Below are positions 6,887-9,493 of a DNA stretch of 9,493 nucleotides, one piece after another (positions within the stretch are counted from its first letter, which is position 1; each line of letters begins with the position of its first letter). The notes under the pieces are model-generated. The model was not told the DNA's origin. It saw only the letters and a program-made list of their open reading frames with translations, and did not search any database. A program made the position numbers and the translations under genes. The DNA comes from Actinomycetes bacterium. Its GTDB lineage: Bacteria > Actinomycetota > Actinomycetes > Actinomycetales > Cellulomonadaceae. The DNA lies in assembly GCA_023424135.1 (NCBI GenBank), contig JAFAEH010000282.1:1-9493 (forward strand). The letters are read 5' to 3'.

Positions 6887-7527
6887 CCGACCCCACCCCC
6901 GCGGACCCCGTCGCCGAGCCGCAGCGGCCCGCACGCCGCCGGGCGCGCGTGCGCACGCTCGGCGCGGGCGCCGCCGTCCTCGCCGCACTCGCCGTGGGCC
7001 ACGTCGTCACGTCCGCGTTCCCGGTCGACGAGCGCGTCGCGGCGCCCTTCCTGCGGCCGGCCGCGGTCGGCGAGAGCGTCGACCTGCGGTACGCCCGCCT
7101 CACCGTCGGCGAGCCCACCGGCTCGACGGTGCTCGACCCCGACGTCGGCACGCTGCTCGCGACGCCGGGCGTGTGGCTCGTCGTCCCCCTGACGTTCGAG
7201 GCCCGCGGCGAGCCGCGCACCCTGGGGTTCGCCGAGCTCGTCGGGGGCGACGGCACCACCTACACCGTGTGGGGCGGGCGCAGCTCCCTCCTGACCGGCC
7301 GGGCGCAGCCGGGCGTGCCGCGCTACGCGACGGTGCGCGTCGAGGCGCCGCCCGAGGCCCTGCCGGGTGCCCACCTGCGGATCGGCCTGAGCGCCTTCGA
7401 CCAGCGGCGCGACGACGTGGCGGACGTGGACCTGGGGATCACGCAGGCCGACGTCGAGGCCTGGGCCGCGGACACGACGCCCGTCGTCGCCGACGCGTGG
7501 TCCGACGAGCCCCCGGAGGCACCATGA
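6883..7527 (+). CDS. Membrane-anchored extracytoplasmic protein, second of the three-gene unit
   Basis: The product is 214 aa, not a recognised family. A Pro- and Arg-rich cytoplasmic start (with RPARRRARVR, 16-25) leads into one membrane segment at about 26-44 (LGAGAAVLAALAVGHVVTS). Outside it is a domain of about 150 residues: VGESVDLRYARLTVGEP (62-78), GVWLVVPLTFEARGEPRTLG (96-115) and ELVGGDGTTYTVWGG (118-132), then RYATVRVEAPPEAL (147-160). The layout of a strand, a W-centred strand, then a strand ending D-G-x-x-Y parallels both neighbours, so the three look like distant paralogues or members of one fold (inference). The GTG start overlaps the previous stop as GTGA; GGGA at 6872-6875 could serve as a ribosome site seven bases upstream. 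Its TGA overlaps the next ATG. It has no Cys and no enzymatic motif. Confidence 0.87.
   Translation: MTDPTPADPVAEPQRPARRRARVRTLGAGAAVLAALAVGHVVTSAFPVDERVAAPFLRPAAVGESVDLRYARLTVGEPTGSTVLDPDVGTLLATPGVWLVVPLTFEARGEPRTLGFAELVGGDGTTYTVWGGRSSLLTGRAQPGVPRYATVRVEAPPEALPGAHLRIGLSAFDQRRDDVADVDLGITQADVEAWAADTTPVVADAWSDEPPEAP
7515..7519 (+). promoter_or_regulatory. Shine-Dalgarno GGAGG for the third gene of the unit
   Basis: GGAGG lies four bases before the ATG at 7524, inside the last codons of the preceding gene. It is the clearest ribosome-binding site in the window and fixes the start of the 7524-8150 gene. The contrast with the leaderless first gene suggests different initiation modes within one operon. 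Confidence 0.75.
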
Positions 7528-8150
7528 CCTGGTGGCACCGCAACCGGTGGGCGCTGCTCGCCCTGCCCCTCGCACTGGTCCTCGCGCTGGTCGCGTCGGG
7601 CGACCGCGTGCGCAGCCTGTGGTGGGAGCGGGACCTGCGCCGCGCCACGACCGCACCGGTGGGCGAGGGCGCGACGTTCCGTCAGGTCGTCCACGACGGC
7701 TCGGGCGGCACGTTCCCGGTCGAGGCGTCCGTGCGCCTCGACGGTGTCGAGGTCGTCGACGACCCCGCCGCGCTGCCGCCCCGCACCCAGCTGCCCGACG
7801 GTGTGACCGCGGTCCGGGTCGACCTCACGATCGAGGCCGACCCCGACGTGGTGCTGCGGACCTGCCAGCTCGCGGTCCGCGACGCCGCGGGCACGCGCTA
7901 CGAGTACGTCTGGGACGCGCACGGCGGGAGCCAGCCGGTGTCACCGTGCGTGCCGGAGGACGCCCCCGGCCCCGAGTCGGTCATCGGCGAGCCCGGTGCG
8001 ACCCGCTCCGACCCGGATGCGCCGCGCCCGCCGACGTTCTCGGTCTCGCGCGTCGTCGTCGTGCCGCAGGGCGTGGCCGTGACGGACGTCGCGCTGTGGT
8101 GGCAGCTGCCCGACTACGTGGAGCTCGAGCTCGCGGCCCCCGTCGGCTGA
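7524..8150 (+). CDS. Membrane-anchored extracytoplasmic protein, third of the three-gene unit
   Basis: The product is 208 aa, not a recognised family. MTWWHRNR is followed by a membrane segment at about 9-25 (WALLALPLALVLALVAS) and a juxtamembrane WWERDLRR. Outside, FRQVVHDGSGGTFPVEASVR (52-71) and GVTAVRVDLTIEADPDVVLR (93-112) are followed by CQLAVRDAAGTRYEYVW (114-130), repeating the scheme of a V-x-V-x-L strand followed by a strand ending in G-x-x-Y seen in the two upstream products. C114 and C142 are its only cysteines and could form a disulfide. The region 145-170 is Pro/Asp-rich and loop-like, and a final strand pair ends with ALWWQLPDYVELELAAPVG. The start is set by GGAGG and an ATGA overlap with the upstream gene. 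The 3' end overlaps the convergent membrane-protein gene by 37 bp, so no separate terminator fits between them. Confidence 0.87.
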   Translation: MTWWHRNRWALLALPLALVLALVASGDRVRSLWWERDLRRATTAPVGEGATFRQVVHDGSGGTFPVEASVRLDGVEVVDDPAALPPRTQLPDGVTAVRVDLTIEADPDVVLRTCQLAVRDAAGTRYEYVWDAHGGSQPVSPCVPEDAPGPESVIGEPGATRSDPDAPRPPTFSVSRVVVVPQGVAVTDVALWWQLPDYVELELAAPVG

Positions 8151-9493
8151 CCGTCCTCGGGCGCCGCGCCTGTCGGCGCCTCGGCGGTCTCCGGTTCGGA
8201 CTCCGCCTCGGCCGCCTCCGCCGCGGCCCTGGCCTGCGCCACGACGACCCGCTCGACACCCGCCGCGAGCAGCGCCGTCGTCACCGTCAGGCCGACGGCC
8301 GTCGTCACCGCGGTCACCAGCGGGTCGAACGCGAGCCACGTGAACGTGTCCTGCGGTCCCGTGAGCGCACGCGCCGCGAGCAGCAGCCCTTCCTCCAGCC
8401 GTGTCGAGACGAGGAACGCGAGCGCGAACACCAGCATCGGCCCGAGCCCGGCCACGGCCAGACGCCGCAACCCGTCGGCGAGCGCGGTGAACCGGCCCCG
8501 CACGTCACCGACGACGGGTGCGGTGGCCTCGGTCGTCCACCGGCGGACCGGTGCCGGGACCTTCTGCCACGCGGCGGCGCGCACGCGCGGCTCCCGCTTC
8601 GGCGCCGCCGCGAGCCGGTGCCCGTAGACGACCGCGCCGACGGTCAACCAGGCCAGCGGCACCACGACGAGGTCGTCGAGGTCCCCTAGCACGCCCGCGA
8701 CCGCACCGACCACGGCGTCGACGGGCCCGGCGACCGGTCCGAGCGCATCGAGCAGCGTCAGCCACCACTCCAGCACGACCGCGACCGCACGGCGGCTCTC
8801 GACCCAGGCCCACGCGCGGTCCGCGAGCTGGGACGCGAACGCGGCGACGACGAGCAGCCAGAACGCCTCGACGTACGCACCGACGAACGCCAGGGCGCGG
8901 CGGTGGCTGCGGCCCTCCCAGCGGCCCAGCAGCCAGCGCAGGACGACGGCGACGACGACGACCGCGACGACCCACCACCCCTCGGCGAGGTCGACGTACG
9001 ACCCGTCGGGCCCGTCCCCGGCGCCGAGGTTGAAGCCCTCGACGTACTCGCGGTACGTCGCGGTGTTGAGGTACCGCTGCCGGTCCTCGGTGAGGAACCC
9101 GTACGACGCGTACAGCGCGAGGAACGGCACGAACACCGAGGCCAGGACGTCGACGAGGCCGCGCTCGTGCCCGGACGCCGGGTCGTCCGGTGCTCGCGTG
9201 CGGCCCAGGGCGGACAGCGCCGGCAGGTCGCGGCGCAGCACGTGCAGCATCGCCACGATCCCCGCGACCATGCTCAGGGGTGCGAGCACGAGCACGGCCC
9301 AGCCGAGCGTGTTGCTCCACCCGGACGCGTTCACCGCGGCCCACCCGGCGCCGCGTCGTCCCGCGACGGCGAGCAGCGCGAGCACGAGCAGGACGGGCCA
9401 CCAGCGCCACCACAGCAGGGCGCCCTGCGCGACGACGCCCGCGAGGTCGCGCAGCCACGCCCGCAGGCGGCCCGCCGGCGGGTGCGGCAGGGG
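8114..9493 (-). CDS. Multi-pass integral membrane protein, start lies beyond the right edge
   Basis: Reading from the right edge gives 459 codons ending in TAG at 8114. The frame is open to the edge; GTG at 9385 is the only start candidate inside, but it falls within a hydrophobic stretch and would remove half of a membrane segment, so the true start is probably outside. Counting from the edge, likely membrane segments are near 31-46, 63-86, 113-135, 172-189, 200-223, 236-250, 274-292, 344-364 and 386-414, about eight or nine in all. Arg-rich stretches (RWEGRSHRR, 191-199; 299-318) are probably cytoplasmic. A polar loop with RQRYLNTATYREYVEGF (138-154) lies between segments 3 and 4. The C-terminus (420-459) is Ala/Glu/Ser-rich and probably disordered. 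No transporter, kinase or protease motif was recognised. It converges on the three-gene anchored unit and overlaps it by 37 bp. Function is unknown. Confidence 0.87.
   Translation of the reverse strand, partial: PLPHPPAGRLRAWLRDLAGVVAQGALLWWRWWPVLLVLALLAVAGRRGAGWAAVNASGWSNTLGWAVLVLAPLSMVAGIVAMLHVLRRDLPALSALGRTRAPDDPASGHERGLVDVLASVFVPFLALYASYGFLTEDRQRYLNTATYREYVEGFNLGAGDGPDGSYVDLAEGWWVVAVVVVAVVLRWLLGRWEGRSHRRALAFVGAYVEAFWLLVVAAFASQLADRAWAWVESRRAVAVVLEWWLTLLDALGPVAGPVDAVVGAVAGVLGDLDDLVVVPLAWLTVGAVVYGHRLAAAPKREPRVRAAAWQKVPAPVRRWTTEATAPVVGDVRGRFTALADGLRRLAVAGLGPMLVFALAFLVSTRLEEGLLLAARALTGPQDTFTWLAFDPLVTAVTTAVGLTVTTALLAAGVERVVVAQARAAAEAAEAESEPETAEAPTGAAPEDGQPTGAASSSST

Noticed and set aside
5243..7656. 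Minus-strand open frames 5243-6988 and 6649-7656
   Set aside because: Arg/Gly-rich translation shadows of the lipoprotein gene and the three plus-strand genes; no membrane anchor or domain.
8159..8181. Hairpin GGCGCC...GGCGCC just after the 8150 stop, as a terminator
   Set aside because: Only six to seven base pairs, no T-tract, and it lies within the coding region of the convergent membrane-protein gene; GGCGCC is palindromic and common at this GC content.

Overview
The window is very GC-rich, densely coded chromosomal DNA with strong G/C third-position bias, GTG starts, 4-bp stop/start overlaps and an actinobacterial-type NAD-dependent DNA ligase. This suggests a high-GC actinobacterium of the order Micrococcales, probably Cellulomonas or a close relative (inference from protein style, not from a search). 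No tRNA, rRNA, CRISPR array, insertion sequence or phage gene was seen.

Layout. A minus-strand block occupies 1-5988. In transcription order it holds a 769-aa secreted lipoprotein that looks like a beta-propeller (5988-3679), then ligA (3649-1058), then a two-domain GNAT acetyltransferase that runs off the left edge (1061 to 1). The lipoprotein-ligA gap is 29 bp and ligA overlaps the acetyltransferase as ATGA, so the three probably form one transcription unit. A plus-strand block starts at 6167. It holds three small genes (6167-6886, 6883-7527, 7524-8150), tightly coupled by GTGA and ATGA overlaps. Each encodes an N-terminal membrane anchor followed by a beta-rich extracytoplasmic domain. A convergent minus-strand gene (8114 to beyond 9493) encodes a multi-pass membrane protein and overlaps the last small gene by 37 bp, tail to tail.

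The 178-bp divergent intergenic region (5989-6166) is the only substantial non-coding DNA. It carries two good matches to the actinobacterial DnaA box in the same orientation, a perfect 7-bp inverted repeat (GTGGACA/TGTCCAC) that includes one of them, and a TACACT -10 element six bases before the GTG of the first plus-strand gene, the layout of a leaderless transcript.

How it fits together. ligA seals nicks in replication and repair. The acetyltransferase has no evident link to it beyond co-transcription. The lipoprotein, the three anchored proteins and the polytopic protein are all envelope proteins of unknown function and could form a surface assembly, but only proximity supports this. The most testable idea is that DnaA or another factor binding the boxes controls the divergent promoters and, through the lipoprotein gene, ligA.
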